Source of the DNA: CAYTPE01 sp964439885
GTDB lineage: Bacteria; Patescibacteriota; Patescibacteriia; Magasanikbacterales; GWA2-37-8
DNA: 25,125 nt
Direction of reading: 5' to 3'
Assembly: GCA_964439885.1 (NCBI GenBank)
Contig: CAYTPE010000008.1
Coordinates: forward strand, 1-25,125
Part shown: piece after piece, positions 11,370-19,402 of the stretch
How positions within the stretch are numbered: position 1 is the stretch's first letter
Layout of the letters: each line of letters begins with the position of its first letter
Program-made: the position numbers and the translations under genes
The notes under the pieces: generated by a model
Told to the model about the DNA's origin: nothing
What the model saw: only the letters and a program-made list of their open reading frames with translations
The model's database searches: none

Positions 11370-12296
11370 ATGTACATACTTTTTTCTTTTTTTGGATACA
11401 CCGCGCTCGCCGTGGTGGCACTGCTCGACAAATTTATCGTCTCGGACAAAAAAGTGTCGCCACTCGTGTATAGTTTTTATTCCACCATTCCGCTCATCCT
11501 CATTTTTATTTTACTTCCCTTCCGCGTAGCTTTGCTCAAAACTCCGCTCGACTACTCCATCGCGCTCGCTTCCGGCATCACATTTGGCATCGCGCTCTAC
11601 GCCATGTATCGTGGATTCGAGCACAGCGAAGTGAGCCACGGCGGACCACTGGTGGGCGCGTCCATTCCTTTTTTTACCTTATTTCTCGGGTATTTTTTGC
11701 TTAGTGAGCGCGTGAGCGCCGTACAGCTGGTTGCTATTGGTATCCTTATTTTTGGGTCACTCATTATTTCGTTCGAACAGACCAGAAAAAATCGCGGGTG
11801 GCACCGCAGCATGCTGTGGCTTGTGCTCTCTGGCCTCGCCTACGCGGCTTCGAATGTGGCTGCCAAATATATGTATGATCATTACGGATTCTACACCGGT
11901 CTCGTGTGGACGCGTGGGGCGATCGGCATCTTTGGTTTTGCGCTGCTTGCCTTTGCCAGCGTGCGCTCCGCGTTGCCTTGGCGTATCGGCAAAACACAAA
12001 GCACAAGCGCGCCATCCGTGCCTGCCGAGCGAGCCAAAAAAATCATCATTGTTGGTTTGGATAAAACATTGGGCATCGTCGGCGTATTGCTCGTGCAGTA
12101 TGCCATTGCCACCGGCAGCGTTTCTATTGTGAACGCACTCTCCGGTTTGCAATATGCCATACTCATCATTCTCGTCGCGCTCCTCACGCACTTTGCTCCC
12201 CGCTATTTCCAAGAAGATTACGCGAAGGGAGAATTCGTGCAAGAAGGTTTGGCAGTGATTTTGATAAGCGTTGGTGTGGCGATGCTGCTGGTGTAG
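11370..12296 (+). CDS. EamA/DMT-family membrane transporter
   Basis: 308 residues, almost wholly hydrophobic, with about 10 membrane segments in two homologous halves. Examples are LFSFFGYTALAVVALLDKFI, PLILIFILLPF, GASIPFFTLFLGYFLLSERV with the typical LSE, LVAIGILIFGSLII, and a C-terminal half ending VILISVGVAMLLV. The DMT superfamily exports amino acids, nucleotides or other small metabolites, or imports nucleotide-sugars; the substrate is unknown here. The frame opens at TTG 11364, but ATG 11370 is preferred. No Shine-Dalgarno is present because a palindromic repeat reaches 11362. It ends just before the left inverted repeat of the four-helix-bundle unit. Confidence 0.85.
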   Translation: MYILFSFFGYTALAVVALLDKFIVSDKKVSPLVYSFYSTIPLILIFILLPFRVALLKTPLDYSIALASGITFGIALYAMYRGFEHSEVSHGGPLVGASIPFFTLFLGYFLLSERVSAVQLVAIGILIFGSLIISFEQTRKNRGWHRSMLWLVLSGLAYAASNVAAKYMYDHYGFYTGLVWTRGAIGIFGFALLAFASVRSALPWRIGKTQSTSAPSVPAERAKKIIIVGLDKTLGIVGVLLVQYAIATGSVSIVNALSGLQYAILIILVALLTHFAPRYFQEDYAKGEFVQEGLAVILISVGVAMLLV

Positions 12297-12298
12297 GT

Positions 12299-12334
12299 TC
12301 TAAACTCTAAACTCTAAATCCTAAATTCTAAACA
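12299..12334. repeat. Left inverted repeat of the four-helix-bundle unit
   Basis: Tandem TAAACTC/TAAATCC/TAAATTC heptamer-like units. The last 26 bases match the reverse complement of 12728-12753 at about 23 positions. Confidence 0.7.
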
Positions 12335-12341
12335 AATTCGA

Positions 12342-12701
12342 ATGAATGAAGTACAAAATACAAAGCATCCATTTGATTTGGAAGAAAGAACATTTAGGTT
12401 TGCGGAAAGTTCAAAGAAGTATGTAAAAAAATTACCTCGAACGTTGTCTAATATAGAGTACGGACGCCAACTTATTCGTTCGTCAGGTTCAGTAGCCGCT
12501 AACTACATAGAGGCAAATGAAGCGTTGAGCAAAAAGGACTTTTTTATGAGAATCAAAATTTGTCGTAAAGAAGCTAAAGAAAGTATATTGTGGTTTCGTC
12601 TTTCAGAGCCGCTAGCGGCGTACGTTACTGATAAAGATGTGTTGAGACAAGAAGCAACCGAGCTTATGAAAATTTTTGGTTCAATAATCAGTAGAAATTG
12701 A
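12342..12701 (+). CDS. Four-helix-bundle protein (S23 / 23S rRNA intervening-sequence family)
   Basis: 119 residues: FDLEERTFRFAESSKKYVKK, LPRTLSNIEYGRQLIRSSGS, VAANYIEANEALSKKDFFMR and IKICRKEAKESILWFRL are the hallmark helices of the S23/IVP family, related to the Avd proteins of diversity-generating retroelements. In some bacteria these genes sit in 23S rRNA intervening sequences; elsewhere they are dispersed, and their function is unknown. Here the gene stands alone between inverted repeats (12299-12334 and 12723-12753), away from rRNA and with no reverse transcriptase nearby. The first codons (MNEVQNTKHP) are written in simple-repeat sequence like that inserted in elp3. No Shine-Dalgarno. 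Confidence 0.9.
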   Translation: MNEVQNTKHPFDLEERTFRFAESSKKYVKKLPRTLSNIEYGRQLIRSSGSVAANYIEANEALSKKDFFMRIKICRKEAKESILWFRLSEPLAAYVTDKDVLRQEATELMKIFGSIISRN

Positions 12702-12722
12702 ATTTTATTATTCCCTATTTGA

Positions 12723-12753
12723 TTAGAGTTTAGAGCTTAGGATTTAGTGTTTA
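12723..12753. repeat. Right inverted repeat of the four-helix-bundle unit
   Basis: The GAGTTTAGAGCTTAGGATTT-type sequence is the near-perfect reverse complement of the left repeat. It ends 7 bases before the next gene's ATG. Confidence 0.7.
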
Positions 12754-12760
12754 AAATCAT

Positions 12761-13762
12761 ATGCGTCTAATACGAATTTTCATATTTCTCATACTTGCTG
12801 CAGTACTGACAGTTATTGTCCTTCTGACGTACTTCACGTTCATCCACTCCGACGCTGCCGACCCACGGGTGGTGTATGGCGTCACGTTCAACGCCGACTA
12901 CGCGCGTTACCTCGAGCTCGACGTGCACAAAGCGTACACGGCACTTTTTGATGATTGGCAATTTCACTATATCCGTCTTTCGGCGCAGTGGAACAATGTG
13001 GAGCTGGAGCGGGGAAAGTTTTCGTTCGATGAGCTTGATTGGTTTATGAACGAGGCGGCTCAGCACGGGGCGAAAGTAACTCTGGCAATCGGCCAAAAAA
13101 CGCCGCGCTGGCCGGAGTGTCATCTGCCCGAGTGGGCGCGGAAACTCACGGGTGACGACTATACGAAAGCACTCGATACGTATATCCAAACCGTGGTGGA
13201 GCGCTACCGCAATCATCCCGCTCTCGAAATATGGCAAGTAGAAAACGAACCGTTTTTGACGTTTGGGGAGTGCCCGCCATTTTCACCCAAGCAGCTCGAC
13301 CGCGAACTCGCGCTGGTACGCTCGATCGACAGTTCGCACCCCTCCATCACCACCGATAGCGGTGAGCTGAGTTTATGGAACGGCGCGGTGCAGCATGCCG
13401 ACTTGTTTGGCACCACCCTCTACCGTGTGGTGTGGAACAAATGGACCGGCTATATGAGCTATGATTTACTCCCCGGCGCGTTTTACCGTTTCAAACTGTG
13501 GCTCGCCGGCCGCGCGCCGAGCACCGCGTTCGTCTCCGAGCTCCAAGCCGAACCGTGGATACCAAACAAAGATTTTACCGAAGTTTCGTTGGCCGAACAG
13601 TACAAATCCATGAGCCCAAACCAGCTCAAAAAAAATGTCTGGTTTGCGGCCACGCTTGGTATGCCGCGCGCGTATTTGTGGGGAGCGGAGTGGTGGTATT
13701 GGCTCAAAACGCAGCATATCATGGAAATACCCGATTATATTGGGACACTCAAAAAACAGTAG
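12761..13762 (+). CDS. Membrane-anchored glycoside hydrolase-like protein (clan GH-A TIM barrel)
   Basis: 333 residues. N-terminal signal anchor is MRLIRIFIFLILAAVLTVIV. The body follows GH-A barrels: YIRLSAQWNNVELERGKFSF, then a WFMNEAAQHGAKVTLAIGQK strand-helix repeat, then WQVENEPFLTFGE with the diagnostic N-E-P (E163 as proposed acid/base). A later strand, FVSELQAEPW, offers E260 or E264 as nucleophile, and YLWGAEWWYWL forms the aromatic end of the barrel. It resembles GH5/GH39/GH42-type enzymes and would act on glycans outside the membrane. The substrate is unknown. The start follows the right inverted repeat, so its native promoter may have been displaced. Confidence 0.8.
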   Translation: MRLIRIFIFLILAAVLTVIVLLTYFTFIHSDAADPRVVYGVTFNADYARYLELDVHKAYTALFDDWQFHYIRLSAQWNNVELERGKFSFDELDWFMNEAAQHGAKVTLAIGQKTPRWPECHLPEWARKLTGDDYTKALDTYIQTVVERYRNHPALEIWQVENEPFLTFGECPPFSPKQLDRELALVRSIDSSHPSITTDSGELSLWNGAVQHADLFGTTLYRVVWNKWTGYMSYDLLPGAFYRFKLWLAGRAPSTAFVSELQAEPWIPNKDFTEVSLAEQYKSMSPNQLKKNVWFAATLGMPRAYLWGAEWWYWLKTQHIMEIPDYIGTLKKQ

Positions 13763-13772
13763 GGGAGGCGCC

Positions 13773-13801
13773 TTGACAAAAGCCCTTTTTTGTGCTATAC
13801 T
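13773..13801 (+). promoter_or_regulatory. Near-consensus sigma-70 promoter
   Basis: TTGACA (13773-13778), 17 bp, TATACT (13796-13801). The start codon of the coiled-coil gene is 25 bases downstream. There is no Shine-Dalgarno. Confidence 0.85.
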
Positions 13802-13826
13802 TGCATGTTATTTATAATGAAATTGT

Positions 13827-14684
13827 ATGGTAGAAATACAGCGATATCCACCTGAAGCAATTCCGCTCGATCAGCGTTTTTCTGCCCCAGTTGCGCAGAA
13901 CGAAGCATCTACACGTTCGCACGAGCCTTTATCGGTTGATATTCAGATTGAGTCACCGTCAGTGCGCTTAGCGCGATACGAATCTGCTTCTACCGCAGAG
14001 AATTATAAAAACCTGACTGAGGCAGTGGCGGAACTGCAAGAAATGGTGCGAATAAGTGAGCAGCCAGATAATTGGACTGACCCAACAACAGGACTTACTA
14101 AGAAAGAAAAAATGCTCGCCCGGCAAAATGATTTAAAAGTACTTGCTCGTCGTGCCGGCATAGATGCGAACGGCAAAACTGCAGCTGAAATTTTGGTTAC
14201 ACTCGATGCGGCACTCGACAGTACCCGTGCACAGTATAAAGAAAATGCGCAGCAGCGCTTTAGCGTTGTTATGGAACAAATCGAGATGCTCACCGAATTG
14301 GAAAATCGTATCGCCAAAAGGAATCGCATTACCGCTGAAATGAGTACGCCAGAAAAAGCACAACAGCGTATGAATTTTTTACTTGATGAAATTGATGAGG
14401 ATGATTCAATTCGCACGGCACTGCTCGAAGCTGATACCGGTCCGGCTCGAGCAATAGTGAGACAGATGTTGGTGAAAGCAACAGCTAAACTTGAAGCGAT
14501 TTCTCGAGAATTTGACTTGCTTGGAGAAGTGCCAAAAGAAATTGCTGCACTTAACCAACTTGCCGAGGATGCCGAAGCCAAGCGACGCCAAGAGGCCGAG
14601 CAAGAAGCAGAGCGCCTGCGCCGAATTGCCGAAATCGAAAAACATATCGATGAAACATTAAGCGATGCGGATCAGGCGGCATAA
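13827..14684 (+). CDS. Hypothetical cytoplasmic coiled-coil protein
   Basis: 285 residues, no signal or membrane segment. Residues 1-45 are disordered (Pro, Ser, Glu). From about 50 onward the sequence is strongly helical with heptad patterns (NLTEAVAELQEMVRISE, QIEMLTELENRIAKRNRI, AEAKRRQEAEQEAERLRRIA). A central motif, DPTTGLTKKEKMLARQNDLK, might be a short folded core. No family is recognised. It is a single-gene transcription unit: strong promoter at 13773 and strong terminator at 14708. High expression is likely from the promoter. Confidence 0.7.
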   Translation: MVEIQRYPPEAIPLDQRFSAPVAQNEASTRSHEPLSVDIQIESPSVRLARYESASTAENYKNLTEAVAELQEMVRISEQPDNWTDPTTGLTKKEKMLARQNDLKVLARRAGIDANGKTAAEILVTLDAALDSTRAQYKENAQQRFSVVMEQIEMLTELENRIAKRNRITAEMSTPEKAQQRMNFLLDEIDEDDSIRTALLEADTGPARAIVRQMLVKATAKLEAISREFDLLGEVPKEIAALNQLAEDAEAKRRQEAEQEAERLRRIAEIEKHIDETLSDADQAA

Positions 14685-14707
14685 AATATTTATTGTAAAT
14701 TAAAAAA

Positions 14708-14736
14708 TAAAGCAGTCATGTCATGACTGCTTTTTT
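14708..14736 (+). terminator. Intrinsic terminator of the coiled-coil gene
   Basis: AAAGCAGTCATG pairs with CATGACTGCTTT around a single T, followed by a T tract. The symmetric A and T tracts also allow use from the other side. Confidence 0.85.
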
Positions 14737-14824
14737 GGTGCCGCGGAGTTCGTCTTTTCCGAATTGAGTTGGTTATACCAACAGGTAAAATTAACCGTCA
14801 ATCAGAAAAGTAAATTTATAGTCG

Positions 14825-15922
14825 TTAAGCCAACTCAAGACCTGTTTGCAATTTAGTTTCTCGATTAAATCGCTCAATAGCAAGCTTAATCAGTGCATCA
14901 ATAAGTTTTGAATAGGATATGCCTGAAGCTTCCCATAATTTGGGATACATACTAATGCGTGTGAAGCCAGGAATAGTATTTGCTTCATTGATATATATAT
15001 TGCCACTCTCAGTCAAAAAGAAATCAACCCTTGCCATACCTTCCAAGCAAAGGACTTTAAAGCAGGCTGTTGCTAATTTTTGAATCTCCTTGATTTTAGA
15101 GCGAGATATTTTGGCAGGGATCGCAATTACAGCACCGTGTTCGTCAATATACTTTGCCTCATAGGAATAAAATTCATGTTGCGGTAGAATTTCGCCAGGT
15201 ATAGACGCAACAGGATTTTCATTTCCCAAAACCGAACATTCTATCTCTCTGCCTTTAATATATTCTTCAACAAGTATTTTACTGTCATATTTAAACGCTT
15301 TTGCAATCGCAGTTTGGAATTCTTTTTCGTTTTTTACTTTGCTAACTCCAACAGAGGAACCAAGGTTTGCCGGCTTGATAAACAGTGGTAATCCAAGTTC
15401 TTTCTTTACTTTATTAAAGTTTATTTTTTGAGAGTGTGTAAATACTAAAAATTTAGGGGTTGGTAATCCTGCTTGACAGAATAATCTTTTCATCACATCT
15501 TTGTCCATGCCTACTGCCGAACCCAGTACACCAGCTCCAACAAAGGGAATCCCGGCTAATTTGAGTAGGCCCTGTATTGTCCCATCTTCACCAAAAGGAC
15601 CATGTAATACAGGAAAAATCACATCAAGCTTTGCACTCTCGCCAGACTCAATATTTATTAACTGCCCTGAATTATTGGCTGGAATTATTGCGTTGTTATT
15701 TTCTTTATTCAGTTTTATTAATTTGGGATTAGTTGCGTTCAAAAGAAAATTTGACTGACCGCTCCGAAACCACCGGCCACTTTTATCGATGCCTATCATT
15801 GTAATTTCATACTTATTTTTGTCCATTGCATCGATAATATTTTTTGCCGATTGCAGAGAGACCTCATGTTCAGCCGACTTGCCACCGAATATTATTCCAA
15901 CACGAATTTTCTTGCTTTTCAT
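14825..15922 (-). CDS. ddl: D-alanine--D-alanine ligase
   Basis: 365 residues. FGGKSAEHEVSLQSAKNI is the DdlA-type N-terminus. VLHGPFGEDGTIQGLLKLAG, FVGAGVLGSAVGMDKDVMK, LFIKPANLGSSVGVSK (ATP grasp), FYSYEAKYIDE (omega loop with tyrosine, expected for D-Ala rather than D-lactate), MARVDFF and YINEANTIPGFT (metal ligands) are all present. It joins two D-alanines for the peptidoglycan stem. ATG 15922 starts directly at the family's beginning. GC content is clearly lower than in flanking host genes. It follows the GNAT gene by 31 bp on the same strand, so the two are probably one operon. Confidence 0.97.
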   Translation of the reverse strand: MKSKKIRVGIIFGGKSAEHEVSLQSAKNIIDAMDKNKYEITMIGIDKSGRWFRSGQSNFLLNATNPKLIKLNKENNNAIIPANNSGQLINIESGESAKLDVIFPVLHGPFGEDGTIQGLLKLAGIPFVGAGVLGSAVGMDKDVMKRLFCQAGLPTPKFLVFTHSQKINFNKVKKELGLPLFIKPANLGSSVGVSKVKNEKEFQTAIAKAFKYDSKILVEEYIKGREIECSVLGNENPVASIPGEILPQHEFYSYEAKYIDEHGAVIAIPAKISRSKIKEIQKLATACFKVLCLEGMARVDFFLTESGNIYINEANTIPGFTRISMYPKLWEASGISYSKLIDALIKLAIERFNRETKLQTGLELA

Positions 15923-15953
15923 AATTATTTATTTTGTTTAACATTATATGCTG

Positions 15954-16442
15954 TTACGAAATTTCTTTAATTAGTTCGATAGATCTATCATTATATCCTG
16001 TTTTCTTGTAGAACTTGTGAGCAAGATTGTTTGGTTCAAATACTTCAATTAAGATTATCTTACAACCATGTTGTTGAAAATATTCCTCAATTTTATTCAT
16101 CAGCATTTTGCCTATCTCCTTCCCACGGTGTTTTTCTGCAACAATTAATTCAAGCACAGTACCTGATTTTGTAGGCACACATCCTAGTAATTCTACATTG
16201 CTTTGTTTATTAAGAATCCCCGCAACCAAACCAACAGGAATATTTTCAACTTCTGCAATAAAGATTGCGCCGTTATTCTTCTTAATTTTTTTAGGCAGGT
16301 CATTGGTATATGCTTCGCCGTATTTAGGAAGTCGGCGCAATCTTTTCATGGGATCAATTTGAACCAAATAATCCTGCAACTCTTCCATGAAGTTGATAAC
16401 CGTTTTTTTGTCCTTTGCAGTGTATTGTTTTAGCAGAATCAT
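15954..16442 (-). CDS. GNAT-family N-acetyltransferase
   Basis: 162 residues from MILLKQYTAKDKKTVINFME. Motif A is VLELIVAEKHRGKEIGKMLM (acetyl-CoA pyrophosphate loop), followed by the IILIEVFEPNNLAHKFYKKT and GY segment of motif B. The substrate is unknown. The open frame extends to 16586, but that part is the translation of a GC-rich hairpin and is not GNAT-like, so ATG 16442 is chosen. It is low-GC like ddl. With ddl downstream, a role near cell-wall or amino-sugar metabolism is possible but unproven. Confidence 0.88.
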   Translation of the reverse strand: MILLKQYTAKDKKTVINFMEELQDYLVQIDPMKRLRRLPKYGEAYTNDLPKKIKKNNGAIFIAEVENIPVGLVAGILNKQSNVELLGCVPTKSGTVLELIVAEKHRGKEIGKMLMNKIEEYFQQHGCKIILIEVFEPNNLAHKFYKKTGYNDRSIELIKEIS

Positions 16443-16520
16443 AGTTAGAAAATTTTGTAATGGCGTATGGTTTATAATTAAACTAACTATACTCGTAGCG
16501 GGATTTTTTTTCAAGATTGG

Positions 16521-16568
16521 TCGGCTCCACGCCCGCGCCCTGCCCTTGCGCGGGCGTGGCATGCCGAT
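16521..16568. repeat. 12-bp perfect GC-rich palindrome
   Basis: CCACGCCCGCGC (16527-16538) pairs with GCGCGGGCGTGG (16548-16559), extended by TCGGC/GCCGA outside. It lies between divergent units (GNAT-ddl and the integrated element). There is no T tract on either side that would make it a terminator; it is REP-like. Confidence 0.7.
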
Positions 16569-16599
16569 ATGGTATTGTAGTGCCAATATGTTAGTTAAT

Positions 16600-16627
16600 T
16601 AGACAAAAAGTCTTTTCTTGGTATAAT
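16600..16627 (+). promoter_or_regulatory. Extended -10 promoter giving a leaderless mRNA
   Basis: TAGACA (16600-16605), 16 bp, TGG then TATAAT (16622-16627). The start codon begins at 16634, where transcription should start, so the mRNA probably has no 5' leader. Confidence 0.75.
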
Positions 16628-16633
16628 CCCACC

Positions 16634-17566
16634 ATGCCAAAACCCTACTATTTAACCGAATTCATCTTCCATAGCTCTGACCACACACCCCAGCATGAAG
16701 CCACATTGTTCGCCTCCGAATTTTTAAGCAATCGCCTCCGCGCTCTGCTTAAAAATGGGTTTGAGAAACAGCAATCAGTTGAACGTATCGAGATACCAGC
16801 CAAGCCCTGTACCGATGAAGATTGTCAGTGTGAGTTTGTTTCGTATTACTATCATTTTCTAATCACGTTAGATAAAAAATATAAAGCGAGGATGAACGCA
16901 GATAAAGCATATATTTTGAAGTTGTTACATAACAAAGATTTTATTGCAGATTTTCAACAAGGCAACCAACGAGCTAATGAAGCAGTACTCATGACCACCA
17001 ATGACGAATATCCACGTGAGAAGCACGTTATGGATTTTCACGATCTCATGAGTATGTATGACGTGCCATTGAAATATGAGTTTGTTATTGAAGGGCTATT
17101 TACTAAAACTCCCGATCAAATACTTGGTGATTTAGAAAATTTTGTCATTTCCAACACTACCTACGAGAATTATTATAACTACCTCGTTTATCTTGATAGC
17201 TACGAAGATATATTAAGTCACGAATACAGCTATTCAAAAATTAAAACTGAGTACAGCGAACGTATAACCAAACAGGATATTAAAGATAGCTTCGGAACAA
17301 TTAATTACTTTCAGACTAAGTACTTCGCCGACGGACAAAGCAAACCAAAATTTGCTGTAGATAAATACGCTGAACTCATAAAGCTCGACAGCGAACAGTC
17401 TAATTTGACTGACTTAGAAAAAGCCGACATCATTTTTAAAATGAACCAAGATTTAGCTACCGGAAAGTTACCCACAGCAGAAGAAGATAAACGTAAAATT
17501 GCTCTCATCCGAATGATGCGTAACAGGTACAAAAAATATCTAAAGCAAGACCAAAAAACCGGATAA
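16634..17566 (+). CDS. Hypothetical accessory protein at the left side of the integrated element
   Basis: 310 residues, starts MPKPYYLTEFIFHSSDHTPQ. Highly charged, Tyr- and Asp-rich, no membrane segment. A CTDEDCQCEF cluster at about 56-65 might bind metal. The C-terminus is basic (RMMRNRYKKYLKQDQK). No family is recognised. It is AT-rich compared with host genes and lies on the same strand as rep and the recombinase, so I assign it to the element. It is expressed from its own leaderless promoter and ended by a terminator at 17600, so it is an independent unit. Confidence 0.7.
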   Translation: MPKPYYLTEFIFHSSDHTPQHEATLFASEFLSNRLRALLKNGFEKQQSVERIEIPAKPCTDEDCQCEFVSYYYHFLITLDKKYKARMNADKAYILKLLHNKDFIADFQQGNQRANEAVLMTTNDEYPREKHVMDFHDLMSMYDVPLKYEFVIEGLFTKTPDQILGDLENFVISNTTYENYYNYLVYLDSYEDILSHEYSYSKIKTEYSERITKQDIKDSFGTINYFQTKYFADGQSKPKFAVDKYAELIKLDSEQSNLTDLEKADIIFKMNQDLATGKLPTAEEDKRKIALIRMMRNRYKKYLKQDQKTG

Positions 17567-17597
17567 CAGTTTGTAATGCAACAACTGTTATCTACCT

Positions 17598-17637
17598 AAA
17601 AAAGCTCTGTGTCATACTAGATACAGAGCTTTTTGTT
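17598..17637 (+). terminator. Intrinsic terminator
   Basis: AAAAGCTCTGT (17600-17610) pairs with ACAGAGCTTTT (17623-17633), followed by more T. The symmetric tracts suit both directions. Confidence 0.85.
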
Positions 17638-17779
17638 TTATCTGCTTTCATTGCTTAGTTTGGTTGAGTCTTTTAGGAACTTTGCCTCCTCTTAGAAGAT
17701 CGTTTGGCTAAGAGTAGAGCAGTGAGCAAGGCTTACGACAAGTGGAAACATACAATCACGATCTATACATACACATATT

Positions 17780-18040
17780 ATGCCCTGTCTTAATACCAAT
17801 AACTTTGAGTTAGCAAAACGCTTTGTCAATTACATCAATTACCGCCTCGGTTACCGTGGTGCCTACATGTATACACGCACCAAGGATGAATTCATTGAAC
17901 GGTACGGTAAGTACTGCGCTAAGCTCAATCTCGGACAAAGCTACCGAACCGGCATTAAACCGGAGAATGGTACTGCCCACTTCACTGAATACGAAGTCGA
18001 GCATCTTCTTGTTACGGAACAAAATCCGGACACGCCTTGA
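17780..18040 (+). CDS. Small hypothetical protein of the integrated element
   Basis: 86 residues, starts MPCLNTNNFELAKRFVNYIN and ends TEQNPDTP. Basic and aromatic-rich in the first half (YINYRLGYRGAYMYTRTKDE), with the second half like a small helical domain ending in FTEYEVEHLLVTEQ. No Shine-Dalgarno and no recognised family. It precedes the palindromic region and rep, so it could be an accessory or copy-control protein; that is a guess from position only. Confidence 0.55.
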   Translation: MPCLNTNNFELAKRFVNYINYRLGYRGAYMYTRTKDEFIERYGKYCAKLNLGQSYRTGIKPENGTAHFTEYEVEHLLVTEQNPDTP

Positions 18041-18388
18041 CGGCATTATTTTCTCATCTTCTCAACACGAATAAAACTTCTTAAATCGTACATACGAGTA
18101 CATAGTTCTTCGTGTCTTCAAAACACTTCTGGTGCGGAGGGGCAATCTTTTTTTCGCGTGGCTGCCGCACGCGAAAAAAAGTTGCACACGCACAGACGTT
18201 TGAGTCAAAGAATAGTGCTCGTAACGTACAAGATATTTCTTCTGTTTNNNNNNNNNNACCCGAGCGAGTGCGGGCGACCTGCCCTTTCGCACGCGCTCGC
18301 TCGGTTCACTCACTCACCTCGCTGTTATGCTTGATAATAGGTGAACTTAATGAGAATTGACGGTGAGATTTAATCCTAATTTTTAGCT
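18041..18388. other. Non-coding origin-like region with two palindromes and an assembly gap
   Basis: A 13-bp stem with a 7-base loop lies at 18148-18180 (T7-CGCGTG, loop, CACGCG-A7). Ten Ns (18248-18257) mark an assembly gap. Directly after it CCGAGCGAG (18260-18268) pairs with CTCGCTCGG (18296-18304), with TGCG/CGCA inside. Such hairpins just upstream of a rolling-circle rep fit a double-strand origin, and the gap suggests that the structure or repeat defeated assembly. Sequence inside the gap is unknown. Confidence 0.5.
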
Positions 18389-19201
18389 ATGAATATAACT
18401 AATCGGAAAGTTGTGATCTCCGGTAACATCCGCGAGGTCTATACCTTCAGTAGAGCCTTTGCCTACGGCCACCCCACCCATGTGAGTAAGCCTGGCACGG
18501 GCCCGTATAAGCCTCAACTGGCATCCCTCGATGAGGCCACTGAGGCCGAGAACAGTAAACGCTTGGAAGCTAGTAAACGCTCTGCCTACCAAGCCAAAGC
18601 ACAATTACGCAGACTGCTTAACGCAAACGCTGGACAATGGCGTGATCCCGACACCGGTTATGTCTTTAAACCAGTCTTCATCACGTATACGTTCAAAGAG
18701 AATATTGCAGATATTGCGAAAGCCAACAAAATATTCACGGTGTTCACGAAACGATTGAACTACGAGATTACGAAAACGAAAGCAAGTTATCTCAAGTATG
18801 TGGTGGTACCTGAATTCCAAAAGCGGGGAGCAGTACACTTTCATGTGGTGTACTTTAATCTGCCACGACGAGATAAATTGTTTAGTACGATCCGACGTTT
18901 GTGGCGAGACAAACAAATTAAAGTAATTGTGATCAACGATCTACGCAACATCGGCGGTTATCTCAGTAAATATTTTACCAAGCAGTACGGCGATGATCGG
19001 ATGAGAGGTAAGAAAAAGTATTTTGTGAGCCGTGGTTTGAAGCAACCTAAAGTGATACTCGACGAACAAAAGATTGATGACGTTATGAGTGATCTCAATG
19101 CGAAGCAAAAAGTGTTTGAGCGTGGTTACAAAAATAATTATGCTGGTGAATTCATGTACACCGTGTACGATACGAGTGTAGTTAAACAGCCGTGGCTCTG
19201 A
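18389..19201 (+). CDS. HUH rolling-circle replication initiator (Rep)
   Basis: 270 residues. Motif 1-like FITYTF (97-102), HUH motif GAVHFHVVYF (H150 and H152, metal ligands) and GGYLSKYFTK (Y191, Y195, K198), an exact YxxxYxxK. Two tyrosines in this spacing are typical of phiX174 GpA-type superfamily I Reps, which nick the origin, stay covalently bound and reseal the strand. Many microvirus and plasmid Reps share this core. The stop is TGA. The 65-aa gene begins 3 bases after it. No capsid gene is seen nearby, so the element is more plasmid-like than phage-like. Confidence 0.88.
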   Translation: MNITNRKVVISGNIREVYTFSRAFAYGHPTHVSKPGTGPYKPQLASLDEATEAENSKRLEASKRSAYQAKAQLRRLLNANAGQWRDPDTGYVFKPVFITYTFKENIADIAKANKIFTVFTKRLNYEITKTKASYLKYVVVPEFQKRGAVHFHVVYFNLPRRDKLFSTIRRLWRDKQIKVIVINDLRNIGGYLSKYFTKQYGDDRMRGKKKYFVSRGLKQPKVILDEQKIDDVMSDLNAKQKVFERGYKNNYAGEFMYTVYDTSVVKQPWL

Positions 19202-19204
19202 TAT

Positions 19205-19402
19205 ATGAAAGCTCCGGCTGATACCGTTGTTTTCTCTGACGAGGCTATCCAAAATTTCACTGCATTATATAAAACACTACTTAACATTAGACGGCGATTA
19301 CTCACTGAAGGATATATGATACGAAACGGCAAAAAGGTACGACGATCTAGTAATTTTACAAAGCCGTGGTATAATCCGAAAAAGTATGACGAAAGCCAAT
19401 AA
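19205..19402 (+). CDS. Small hypothetical protein between rep and recombinase
   Basis: 65 residues, starts MKAPADTVVFSDEAIQNFTA, with a basic centre (RRRLLTEGYMIRNGKKVRRS) and the tail FTKPWYNPKKYDESQ. It begins 3 bases after rep and overlaps the recombinase start by 17 bases, so translation is probably coupled. It may bind DNA or act as a recombination-directionality factor, as its position and basic charge would allow. No family is recognised. Confidence 0.55.
   Translation: MKAPADTVVFSDEAIQNFTALYKTLLNIRRRLLTEGYMIRNGKKVRRSSNFTKPWYNPKKYDESQ

Noticed and set aside
12342..12701. Diversity-generating retroelement
   Set aside because: The four-helix-bundle gene is related to Avd, but no reverse transcriptase, template repeat or variable repeat is present.
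16443..16586. Longer GNAT start
   Set aside because: The extra 48 residues are the translation of a GC-rich palindrome, and the family begins at MILLKQY.
16443..16640. attL copy of the tRNA-Val 3' end
   Set aside because: No repeat of the tRNA 3' sequence was found at the left side by eye. Serine recombinases share only a few core bases, so the left boundary stays undefined.
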